This document shows positions 35,663 to 43,029 of a stretch of 64,000 bases of DNA, piece by piece. Source of the DNA: Leadbetterella byssophila DSM 17132. Lineage in GTDB: Bacteria; Bacteroidota; Bacteroidia; Cytophagales; Spirosomataceae. A program made the translations under genes and the position numbers. The DNA lies in the NCBI RefSeq assembly GCF_000166395.1, contig NC_014655.1, positions 124,001 through 188,000 of the forward strand, read 5' to 3'. Below the pieces are notes generated by a model. The model ran no database searches. It saw only the letters and a list, made by a program, of their open reading frames with translations, and had not been told where the DNA came from. Numbering within the stretch: the first letter of the stretch is position 1; each line of letters starts with the position of its first letter.

Positions 35663-36571
35663 TTATTGTTCATTTTCGGTATTTCTTTCGCTTATTCTTG
35701 CCTTTTCTTTTTCTATTAAAAGTCGTGGATTTTTTTCAACCTTTTCTTTCAGTTCGTTAAATTTAGGTTCTAAATCTTTGACCATATTAATAAATTCAAT
35801 CACTTGTTTGCTGTCAACAGTTTCTCTTCCGTGTGCAACTTGATTTCTCACATTTCTAAAGTCAAATAGTTTCTTTCTTGTTTTCTCGTCAATTTCGACT
35901 TCGTATTCATTCATCAGACGTGAAACGTTATCTGGATTGAAAAATCTAAAAATTGACATACGATAATCACGTTCTTCGCCTGTCGCTTGACTCAAAATCA
36001 ATTCTCTAATTTCATTAGTTTGTCCTTCCATATAAGCATATGCAGATAATAGAGCTCCAACTGGGTGAACCTTAGTTAGTTTGTTAAGCTTATCTAATTC
36101 TGTTTGCGTTGTTACAGAGCGAAGTTTAAATATTGCTAAATCATCTTCTTCTAAAAAATCTTCTAAGACTTTTTCAATATCTAAATTGTAGTTTTCTTTT
36201 AAAAACTCTTTGAAAAAGTCGTATGTGGCTTCCATATAGAAAATTGTGGTTAATTCATTTGGAAAGCCATATCTGTGCTGTAAAGCATTTCTTTCATCGA
36301 TTAGTAATTCTAATTTGTTTAAATGTGGAATTTTAATGCTTTTTTCTTTCGATAAAGTTTCTATTGCACCTGTAATGGTTACTGTTTCTTTTGGATTTTT
36401 GTAGATAGAAAGTCCTAAGTCTAACATTAAATCCTTAAAAATTAATTCAACAGCATTGGCAAGATGAAGAATTACAAACTTTCTATCTCTCTCTGTTCCC
36501 ATATTAAAATGTTCAATAGAATGAGAAAAAAGGTCAAATGAACTTTGGAAAAGCGGTGAAGTATATGCCAT
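35663..36571 (-). CDS. HEPN-like protein with two RNxxxH motifs (cassette gene)
   Basis: This 302-residue all-helical protein carries two RNase-type HEPN motifs, R94-N-x3-H99 in ERNALQHRYG and R242-N-x3-H247 in RNQVAHG. HEPN domains are RNases or nucleotidyltransferase partners in toxin-antitoxin and abortive-infection systems. The protein has no membrane segment. It is preceded by a 120-residue gene with 2 nt between them, the layout of a two-component system. I do not know a named family for it; the defence role is inferred from motif and context. Confidence 0.75.
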   Translation of the reverse strand: MAYTSPLFQSSFDLFSHSIEHFNMGTERDRKFVILHLANAVELIFKDLMLDLGLSIYKNPKETVTITGAIETLSKEKSIKIPHLNKLELLIDERNALQHRYGFPNELTTIFYMEATYDFFKEFLKENYNLDIEKVLEDFLEEDDLAIFKLRSVTTQTELDKLNKLTKVHPVGALLSAYAYMEGQTNEIRELILSQATGEERDYRMSIFRFFNPDNVSRLMNEYEVEIDEKTRKKLFDFRNVRNQVAHGRETVDSKQVIEFINMVKDLEPKFNELKEKVEKNPRLLIEKEKARISERNTENEQ

Positions 36572-36573
36572 AA

Positions 36574-36936
36574 CTAATCTCGTGTTTTGTTAAGTGGAAT
36601 TATTTTAACGCTGTAGCTTCCAATTGTTGGGTTTTTCTTGTGTACATCTGTTATGAGTAAATATTCATTTTCAATATGTTCCATTTTCTGCCAGTTGGCT
36701 TCAAAAATTGTTTGATATAGTTTTGGGTCTATATCACTTTCCATTAGCGTCACTTGTCCTAAACAATTGAAGTTATCAAATGAAATCATTACCTCCATTT
36801 GACGATTTGTAATTTTATTGTTAGCTGTTGTAATTGTCACAATTGCATTAAAATGAACAATTGAGTATTGATTCATTAATTTATGCGTTTCTACAAAGTC
36901 AGAAAGTTGTTGTCCATTAATATATTTTTGTTCCAT
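36574..36936 (-). CDS. Uncharacterised partner of the HEPN protein, first gene of the array
   Basis: I do not recognise this 120-residue protein. I chose the ATG at 36936 (MEQKYINGQQL) because the longer frame would begin inside the cassette boundary. It has an alternating hydrophobic pattern suggesting a beta-rich fold and no catalytic motif. It lies 2 nt before the HEPN gene, so it may be an antitoxin or cofactor. It is the most upstream gene of the array, the position newest cassettes take in integrons. Confidence 0.65.
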   Translation of the reverse strand: MEQKYINGQQLSDFVETHKLMNQYSIVHFNAIVTITTANNKITNRQMEVMISFDNFNCLGQVTLMESDIDPKLYQTIFEANWQKMEHIENEYLLITDVHKKNPTIGSYSVKIIPLNKTRD

Positions 36937-36951
36937 TGTGTTGTTCGTTAA

Positions 36952-36964
36952 GGTTACTGCTAAC
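36952..36964 (-). repeat. Cassette-start half site (R box only)
   Basis: In gene direction this reads GTTAGCAGTAACC. It is complementary over 12 of 13 positions to the end of the same cassette at repeat 11, but no repeat arm precedes it. It marks the head of the first cassette. Confidence 0.75.
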
Positions 36965-36975
36965 TCATTTATACC

Positions 36976-37034
36976 CCTCACAAAGTGTCGCAAATCCAAC
37001 CAAAATTAGTTGGCTTTGTCTCATAAACGTGAGG
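36976..37034 (-). other. Imperfect palindrome at the array head, candidate attI-like site
   Basis: The outer arms CCTCAC / GTGAGG and inner arms CCAAC / GTTGG are nested directly upstream of the first cassette boundary. Position and two-box layout fit a primary integration site, but it could also be a transcription terminator. No integrase binding data exist. Confidence 0.4.
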
Positions 37035-37186
37035 ATTTTTTATAGATAAAAATACAATTTTTTCTTTTTTAAATCATAAAATGGACTTTTTATTTTTTGC
37101 AAACTTTTGGTAATGACGAGGGTATAAATTTCGGTGGTTTTACTGCTGTTATTGTAACCCGCCCCAAAAATGACCCCTCCCCATTT

Positions 37187-38046
37187 TTAGGAGTCTTCTA
37201 AAATAGAAAAATGGGCTGTTTTGACCTGTTTTTCTATGAACATTTCCGGCGTTAAATTTCCAATGAAACTTTGCGGCCTGAAGGTGTTGTACTCCTCTCT
37301 CCAGACTTCTATTTTCTCTTTGGCATCTTCCATTGAAAGAAACCAGTGTGCGTTTAGGCACTAATCCCGGAAGCTCCCATTGAAAGACTCAATGTACGGA
37401 TTATCTGTGGGTTTTCCCGGTCTAGAGAAAATTAGTTCAACTTGATGTTCATATGCCCACCTGTCGGCTTCTTTAGAAATAAATTCCGATCCGTTATCTA
37501 CCTGAATCTTTTTCGGCTTTATGCCCTCTAATAGACGAAGTTCCTCCAAAACGGCATCTGCGTCGCCTCCTTTTAACCCTTGTCCCACTTGAATCGCCAT
37601 GCATTTACGGCTATAGTTAACGACTATAGTTAAGCAACGGATCTTTCGGCCACCGAACAGCGCATCTGCCACAAAATCCATACTCCAACATTCATGTAAA
37701 CTGGAAAAAACAGGCCGCTCGGAGCAGTGTGAAGCAGCCCGGCAACGCCTAGGGCGCTTCACACGCAGATTCAAGCCCTCTTCTTTGTATATACGGTAAA
37801 CACGCATATGGTTGTCTTTCCAGCCCTCCCTTTTTAGTAAAACAACAATCCGCTCGATACCGTAGCGAAACCGCGTCTCCGCAATATTCCGTATGCGCTG
37901 CCGTAGTGGGGCATCGTTCTTACGAACATTTTTATAATACCACACGGATGTACTCAGCAGTGATACATGACATGCTCTGGGAAGGGGAATTCGATAATCA
38001 GAAACCACTCCAGCAACCATTTTTCGACGTTGAGCAGGATTTAATA
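37187..38046 (-). pseudogene. IS3-family transposase (OrfB), truncated and interrupted
   Basis: This is the integrase-core half of an IS3-type transposase, with the DDE elements in WSMDFVADAL, QVDNGSEF and the expected final region. An in-frame TAG at 37361-37363 replaces the codon after GSFRD; translation then continues in the same frame as CLNAHWFLSMEDA to a TAA at 37187. The first half (OrfA and the start of OrfB) is missing, with the homology ending near 38046 beside the conjugative element. The gene is therefore dead and the element cannot move by itself. Confidence 0.9.
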
Positions 38047-38315
38047 CTTTTTTTTAAAAAATATTAGAAGAAAGCAAAAATAAGCAAAACGGTTAAGACC
38101 GTTCATATACAGTGGTTTATAAAACGTGAGGCAAAATTTGGAAGTAGGTGTCCGACAAGTTTTGGGCTTAAAATGACAAGGTTAGGTTACTAAATCGTTA
38201 CTGAATACAACTAACCGAATGATATATAACAATCTATATTTCAGTCATTTGCATCGCTTTTCATATTCCCTTGTAACTCAATAAAAGTTAATTTTAAACG
38301 TTAAACAATTGAGTT
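38047..38315. other. Likely end of the conjugative transposon, integrase leader
   Basis: This AT-rich stretch lies between the broken transposase and the integrase gene. It has a GTTACT direct repeat (about 38190-38207) that may bind integrase. The exact attachment site cannot be fixed without the other end of the element. Confidence 0.4.
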
Positions 38316-39581
38316 ATGGAACAAGAGAAAAGATCCACGTTCAAACTGCTTTTCTACCTGAAGAAGAATGAACCTAAGAAGAACGGGAACGTCCCTGTTA
38401 TGGGGCGTATCACTATTGACGGAACACCAAAATCCTTTAGTACCAAACTGGACATCAACCCCAATAATTGGGATTTAAAACACGGAAGGGTTTTGGGCAA
38501 AAGTGCGCAGGCGCTGAGTACCAATCTTAAATTGGACAATATACGGGTGCGTATCAATAAGATTTACGATGATATGCTCAAAGATGAAGGCTTTGCAACT
38601 GCACAAAAAGTAAAACTATCATTTTTGGGAGTTGGTGTAATGGATGATGCCATCCTTAAAGTGTTTAAAGACCAGAATGAGGATTTTGAAAGAATGGTCA
38701 GCAAGGGCAAACGTTCTCAAAACACCTACAATAAATACAAGACCGTTTACAATCATCTGTCCGAATTTATTAGGGAACGCTATCACAGGGAGGATATGGC
38801 GTTTCGGGAACTTACCTCAGACTTTATCCGGGAGTTCGATTTCTTTCTGCGCATAGATAAGGAATGTACACATAACACGGTTTGGGTTTATACCATGCCG
38901 GTTATTGCTTTGGCGGAACTGGCAATTAAAAAAGGCTTGATTCGACAAAACCCTTTTGAAGATTATGAAATCAGCATGGAAGAAACTGATCGCAGCTATC
39001 TTTTAAAAGAGGATGTAGAAAGGTTAATGCTTCTAAAACCGTCCAAGTCCAAATACGAACTTGTAAAAGACCTCTTTATTTTCAGTTGCTTTACAGGGCT
39101 TTCTTATATTGATATTCAAAAGCTGAAATGGAGCAACATACAGTCCTTCTTTGACGGCCACCAATGGATCATTAGCAGGAGGAAAAAATCAGACGTTGCT
39201 TCAAACGTCCGCCTATTGGAAATTCCGAAACGTATTATTGAGAAATACAGGGGCGTTACACGCAATGAGTATGTTTTTCCGGTTCCTTCCAATGCAACCT
39301 GCAATAGTCATGTAAAGAAATTGATAGAGGAAGCGGAAATTATTACAGAACAGAAAGTAACCTTCCATACTGCACGTCACACATTTGCTACCATGTTCCT
39401 GACCGAAGGTGTGCCACTTGAAAGCCTTAGCAAAATGATGGGGCATAAAAATATTTCCACCACACAGATTTATGCCAAGATCACAAGTCAGAAAATCAGT
39501 AAGGACATGGATTTAGTATCACATAAATTCGCCGGAATGGAAGCTGCATTTATTGAAATGGAAGAAGAGGTTCTTGTTTAA
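38316..39581 (+). CDS. int: Tyrosine site-specific integrase of the conjugative transposon
   Basis: This 421-residue recombinase has the N-terminal arm-binding region, a SAM-like core-binding domain (about 105-200) and the catalytic domain with the first arginine in CFTGLSYIDIQKL, then HTARHTFAT (H-x-x-R) and GHKNISTTQIYAKI with the nucleophilic tyrosine. It belongs to the Bacteroidota conjugative-transposon integrases, not to the integron IntI group. It lies at the end of the element and reads inward. A terminator follows the gene. Confidence 0.92.
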   Translation: MEQEKRSTFKLLFYLKKNEPKKNGNVPVMGRITIDGTPKSFSTKLDINPNNWDLKHGRVLGKSAQALSTNLKLDNIRVRINKIYDDMLKDEGFATAQKVKLSFLGVGVMDDAILKVFKDQNEDFERMVSKGKRSQNTYNKYKTVYNHLSEFIRERYHREDMAFRELTSDFIREFDFFLRIDKECTHNTVWVYTMPVIALAELAIKKGLIRQNPFEDYEISMEETDRSYLLKEDVERLMLLKPSKSKYELVKDLFIFSCFTGLSYIDIQKLKWSNIQSFFDGHQWIISRRKKSDVASNVRLLEIPKRIIEKYRGVTRNEYVFPVPSNATCNSHVKKLIEEAEIITEQKVTFHTARHTFATMFLTEGVPLESLSKMMGHKNISTTQIYAKITSQKISKDMDLVSHKFAGMEAAFIEMEEEVLV

Positions 39582-39605
39582 AATTATTATTTACTTACAA
39601 ATCGA

Positions 39606-39631
39606 AGCAGGATTAAGTCCTGCTTTTTTTA
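39606..39631 (+). terminator. Intrinsic terminator after the integrase
   Basis: The arms AGCAGGA and TCCTGCT enclose a 5 nt loop and are followed by a run of T. Confidence 0.88.
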
Positions 39632-40254
39632 TGCCCATACTTAACCCTTAAAGCACATTTATTTCTCCTGCACACACCCTCTGCCATAAAAGAGCTTTGA
39701 CAGGATGTATTGATAAACCATACAAAAATCTTCCCTTCTGCTGCTCAACTACATTTTCAGTATCGTTTACGTGGCTTCCCAGGCCACGATACTTTGAAAC
39801 AATAAAAGGTCTTTAAAAAATTCTGTTACAACTGAATGCAGATTTTGTAATCACACGGGACCGCTTCCTAATGCCTTTTCCACCTGCTTCCACATAGTTT
39901 TTATTCAAGAGCCAGTATGCCGCTTTTGTTCCATTTCAAGAGCAAAGGTATGATCGTGTTCTTAACCCAGGAACAAGGTCATGCCCCTTGGGTTTGCCAA
40001 AAAATCTCCACCCATGCGGGTCGTATTTGTTTGGCAAAACCTTGTTCCTGCTAAACACTAACCTTTTATGCTCGTGAAACGAAACAAAGCATACTCCGGC
40101 TCTTTAGACGAATAAAAAAAATGTCAGTAATGGAAAAATACAGCATTGGAAACGGTAACAGAGTGAAACGAAACTTCAGCACCTCCTCTCATTACCGAAT
40201 AAATCTAAAAAAATCAAATCAGAACAAATTTCATAACGCAAAAAAGTAGAAAAC
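39632..40254. other. Long intergenic region with strong palindromes
   Basis: More than 600 bp lie between the integrase terminator and ssb with no credible gene. It contains a hairpin with GTATCG / CGATAC and CGTGGC / GCCACG (about 39756-39790) and the larger palindrome listed separately. Confidence 0.6.
39968..40050. repeat. Nested 83 bp palindrome
   Basis: The outer 12 bp arms CAGGAACAAGGT and ACCTTGTTCCTG are perfect. Next inside are perfect 9 bp arms TTTGCCAAA and TTTGGCAAA. The 13 nt bulge and 28 nt loop are asymmetric. It may be a structured RNA or a single-strand origin, given the ssb gene 200 bp downstream. Confidence 0.8.
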
Positions 40255-40647
40255 ATGAACATCACAGGAAGACTGACAAGGGATGCGGAAGTACGCACAA
40301 CGTCACAGGACAAACAAGTAGTAAACTTTTCGATAGCGACCAACGACAGCTACCGTAACAAACAGGGCGAACGCATAGAGCAAACAACCTACTTCGACTG
40401 CTCATACTGGATAAGCCCCAACGTAGCGAAGATACTCACCAAAGGCACATTGGTAGAGCTGACAGGCAGGGTAAGTGCAAGGGCGTGGACTGGCAATGAT
40501 GGAGAAGCACACGCAGGGCTGAATTTCCATACCTCAAACATCAAACTGCACGGAGGTGGCAAAAGAGCAGAAACCGTACAAGCTACTGCAAAGGTAGAAA
40601 GTAACAAGGTAGTGCCACAGCCAGTAGAAGATGACCTACCATTTTGA
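40255..40647 (+). CDS. ssb: Single-stranded DNA-binding protein
   Basis: This 130-residue SSB has the OB-fold (about 1-105) opening with MNITGRLTRDAEVRT and ends in DDLPF, the acidic tip that recruits partner enzymes. It probably coats the single strand during conjugative transfer of the element. It is the first gene of the plus-strand accessory operon. Confidence 0.95.
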   Translation: MNITGRLTRDAEVRTTSQDKQVVNFSIATNDSYRNKQGERIEQTTYFDCSYWISPNVAKILTKGTLVELTGRVSARAWTGNDGEAHAGLNFHTSNIKLHGGGKRAETVQATAKVESNKVVPQPVEDDLPF

Positions 40648-40692
40648 CAACAACTATTCATTCAAATTTCAAACATTTTAAATATTAATATC

Positions 40693-41766
40693 ATGGCACA
40701 TAATATCAATTTCAACGAGAGAACAGGACGTTATTCATTCTTTAGCGTACAACAAAAAGCATGGCACGGTTTGGGGCAAATCGTGGAGCAATACCCGACA
40801 AGCGAGGAAGCTATCAAATACGCAGGGTTAGATTATGAGGTAGTAAAATCCCCCCTGTTTACCAAAGGTTCAGGCATAATCGAAACGGCTAACGGTATCG
40901 AGATAGGCAGTAGTGAACTTGAAGTACCCAACTATTTCGCCAACATACGCACCGACAACAATGCTGTATTGGGTGTGGTGGGCAAAGACTATCACATTGT
41001 ACAGAACCGTGAAGCCTTCAATTTCTTCGATGCTATTGTAGGCGGTGGCGAGGGTATTCTGTACGGAACCGCAGGGGCATTAGGCAACGGAGAACGCATA
41101 TTCATAACCGCAAAACTTCCTGACTATATCCGTGTAGGCAATGGCGATGACGTAACAGAGAAATATATCTTCCTCACGACTTCGCACGATGGTAGCGGAA
41201 GCATTACCGCAGCATTTACACCTATCAGGATTGTATGCCAAAATACCCTTAACGCTTCGCTTCGCAATATGAGCAATGTTGTACGCATCAAGCACACTTC
41301 GGGAGCAAAACAACGTTTGGAAAACGCTCACAAGGTTATGGGCTTGGCAAACACACTAAGCAACCAGTTAGAAGGCATTTTCAATGAGTGGGCGAAGGTA
41401 AAAGTAACAGACAGAGAAGTTAGAAAGCTAATCCAATTGGCACTTTGCCCGAATAAGGAAACATTTGATTTGCTGAAAAAAGGTGCAGAGGATGAAGTTT
41501 CCACGCTGTTCAAAAATACCGTAGAGGATGCCTTTGCATACGCAATGATAAGTGATACACAGCAAATGGACACCACTAAAGGCACATTGTTCGGGGCTTA
41601 CAACGCTGTTACAGGCTACTATCAGAATGTACGCAACTATAAGAATGATGAAGCCAAGTTGCAGAGTATTGTAATGGGTGGCACTGCACAGTTAAAGACT
41701 CAAAAGGCTTTTGAACTATGCACCTCATTTGCAACAGACGGAGCAGAAATTCTAAACCTTAATTAA
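40693..41766 (+). CDS. DUF932 / phage-plasmid-like protein
   Basis: This 357-residue protein belongs to the DUF932 (TIGR03299) family found on plasmids, phages and conjugative transposons. It opens with a typical AWHGLG motif and has the conserved LRNMSNVVRIKHT region. The function is unknown; some workers suspect a role in DNA metabolism. A hairpin follows the stop codon. Confidence 0.88.
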   Translation: MAHNINFNERTGRYSFFSVQQKAWHGLGQIVEQYPTSEEAIKYAGLDYEVVKSPLFTKGSGIIETANGIEIGSSELEVPNYFANIRTDNNAVLGVVGKDYHIVQNREAFNFFDAIVGGGEGILYGTAGALGNGERIFITAKLPDYIRVGNGDDVTEKYIFLTTSHDGSGSITAAFTPIRIVCQNTLNASLRNMSNVVRIKHTSGAKQRLENAHKVMGLANTLSNQLEGIFNEWAKVKVTDREVRKLIQLALCPNKETFDLLKKGAEDEVSTLFKNTVEDAFAYAMISDTQQMDTTKGTLFGAYNAVTGYYQNVRNYKNDEAKLQSIVMGGTAQLKTQKAFELCTSFATDGAEILNLN

Positions 41767-41774
41767 ACAACTAA

Positions 41775-41802
41775 AGGCTACCGCCTTAAACGGTGGTAGC
41801 CT
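41775..41802 (+). terminator. Hairpin after the DUF932 gene
   Basis: The arms AGGCTACC and GGTAGCCT form a stem with an inner ACCG / CGGT pairing, followed by ACTAAAAAA instead of T. It may attenuate or protect the mRNA. Confidence 0.5.
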
Positions 41803-41812
41803 ACTAAAAAAT

Positions 41813-42016
41813 ATGGCTATGAAATCAAAATCAATAGACGAAGCGAAAAATATGGCTAAAGATAAAAGCATTGAAACTGGGCATAAGGATGAAGCCATAT
41901 ACATCATTTATTGCAGTAGAAGCGAGTATTTCTATGTAGATACAGACAGCTTAATACGGCTTTGGGAACGGCTGATAGGCTACTATGAAAATGGAGTTTA
42001 TACCGCTGAAAAATAA
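41813..42016 (+). CDS. Small hypothetical protein in the PRTRC operon
   Basis: I do not recognise this 67-residue protein. It has a lysine-rich N-terminus and a C-terminal YIIYCSRSEYFYVDTD segment with aromatic residues. It lies 10 nt before the next small gene, in line with the PRTRC operon. Confidence 0.65.
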   Translation: MAMKSKSIDEAKNMAKDKSIETGHKDEAIYIIYCSRSEYFYVDTDSLIRLWERLIGYYENGVYTAEK

Positions 42017-42025
42017 CCTCATAAT

Positions 42026-42223
42026 ATGATGCAAGTAACAGATTTGAACGGTTGCCCTATTGAGGTAACAAACCTTAGAGAAGCCATAAAAATGGCGAGG
42101 CAATATAAAGAATACCGACACGAGGATAAAAGTTTCTCCGAGTTTGACAAACGGCAAAAAGCCTACTGGACGGATATGTACGAGAAACTGACAGCAATCA
42201 AAAAAAGATTAGACGACAATTAA
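42026..42223 (+). CDS. Small hypothetical protein in the PRTRC operon
   Basis: This 65-residue protein opens MMQVTDLNGCPIEVTNLREAI and contains QYKEYRHEDKSF, a form often seen as small conserved proteins in Bacteroidota conjugative elements. I cannot assign a function. It precedes the PRTRC E gene by 12 nt. Confidence 0.65.
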   Translation: MMQVTDLNGCPIEVTNLREAIKMARQYKEYRHEDKSFSEFDKRQKAYWTDMYEKLTAIKKRLDDN

Positions 42224-42235
42224 AATTTAAGAACG

Positions 42236-42775
42236 ATGAACGCAAATTTTTTCAATCAGATAGCACAGTTGGATTTTACAGGTAATCTGCAACTGACAAT
42301 AGCAAAAGGCAATGACAGTAACCTTATTGTATCGGTTTTGCTCAATAACGAAGGGTGCGGAGATAACGCAAAAAACCTAATCCCCCCTTTGACCTTTAAC
42401 GCCATTCCGCAGGACTTTGACGAGGGATTTTTTGAGCAGATAACCACGCCTATACAAAAGGCTTCGGGCTTAATGGTGGATATGGAAGCATTTATGAAAC
42501 AATTGGAAGAAGCCAAAAAAAATTCCGCAATGGAGAAAGAGAAAGCCGATAAGCAGAAGAAAGAGCAGGAAGCCAAAGACAAAAAATTCAAAGATGGAAT
42601 GGCAAAGGCTGAAGAACTGGAGAAAGAGGGCAAGTTCCGTGATGCGTGGATGAAAGTACCCGATATAACAGAGTTTCCCGAAAAAGCAGACGAGATACGT
42701 AAACGCAAGGGCGAACTATCCGCAAAATTTTCAACACCGAGCCTTTTCGGAGCAGAACAGGAACAGATTGTTTAA
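42236..42775 (+). CDS. PRTRC system protein E
   Basis: This 179-residue protein matches PRTRC protein E: an N-terminal domain (about 1-90) with the pattern NFFNQIAQLDFTGNLQLTI and a charged helical tail (about 85-135) rich in lysine and glutamate. PRTRC means ParB-related, ThiF-related cassette, an accessory operon of unknown role on plasmids and conjugative elements. It is followed by PRTRC C after 18 nt. Confidence 0.85.
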   Translation: MNANFFNQIAQLDFTGNLQLTIAKGNDSNLIVSVLLNNEGCGDNAKNLIPPLTFNAIPQDFDEGFFEQITTPIQKASGLMVDMEAFMKQLEEAKKNSAMEKEKADKQKKEQEAKDKKFKDGMAKAEELEKEGKFRDAWMKVPDITEFPEKADEIRKRKGELSAKFSTPSLFGAEQEQIV

Positions 42776-42793
42776 CGCCAAAATTCAGAAACC

Positions 42794-43012
42794 ATGTTAT
42801 TAGCAACGCAATTAGAAAGAGTATTTATACTTAACGATAAAGGACAGCAAATAAAACTGACCGACCCCGAACCAAAATGGAGCGTGGAAGCCGTGATGAA
42901 TTTCTATGCAAATTCTTACCCTATACTGACCACCGCAAAAGTATCTGCCCCTGTTATCCGTGACGATACAGTACAGTACCGATTTGAGAGTGTAATGGGA
43001 ACTAAAGGTTAA
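42794..43012 (+). CDS. PRTRC system protein C, possible ubiquitin-like protein
   Basis: This 72-residue protein is the PRTRC C member. It has a beta-alpha-beta pattern compatible with a beta-grasp fold and ends in GTKG, with a C-terminal glycine as in ubiquitin-like modifiers. The downstream ThiF protein is an E1-like adenylase, so a Ubl-E1 relationship is plausible. This reading is inference; PRTRC systems have not been worked out biochemically to my knowledge. Confidence 0.85.
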   Translation: MLLATQLERVFILNDKGQQIKLTDPEPKWSVEAVMNFYANSYPILTTAKVSAPVIRDDTVQYRFESVMGTKG

Positions 43013-43029
43013 ACCAAAAAGCAAAAACG

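Noticed and set aside
15374-36964. CRISPR array
   Set aside because: The repeats are about 130 bp, palindromic and spaced by whole genes of varied size, so they are not CRISPR repeats with short spacers.
38316-39581. Integrase gene as the integron integrase of the array
   Set aside because: Its domain layout and its place as the first gene of the conjugative element match conjugative-transposon integrases, and a dead insertion sequence lies between it and the array.
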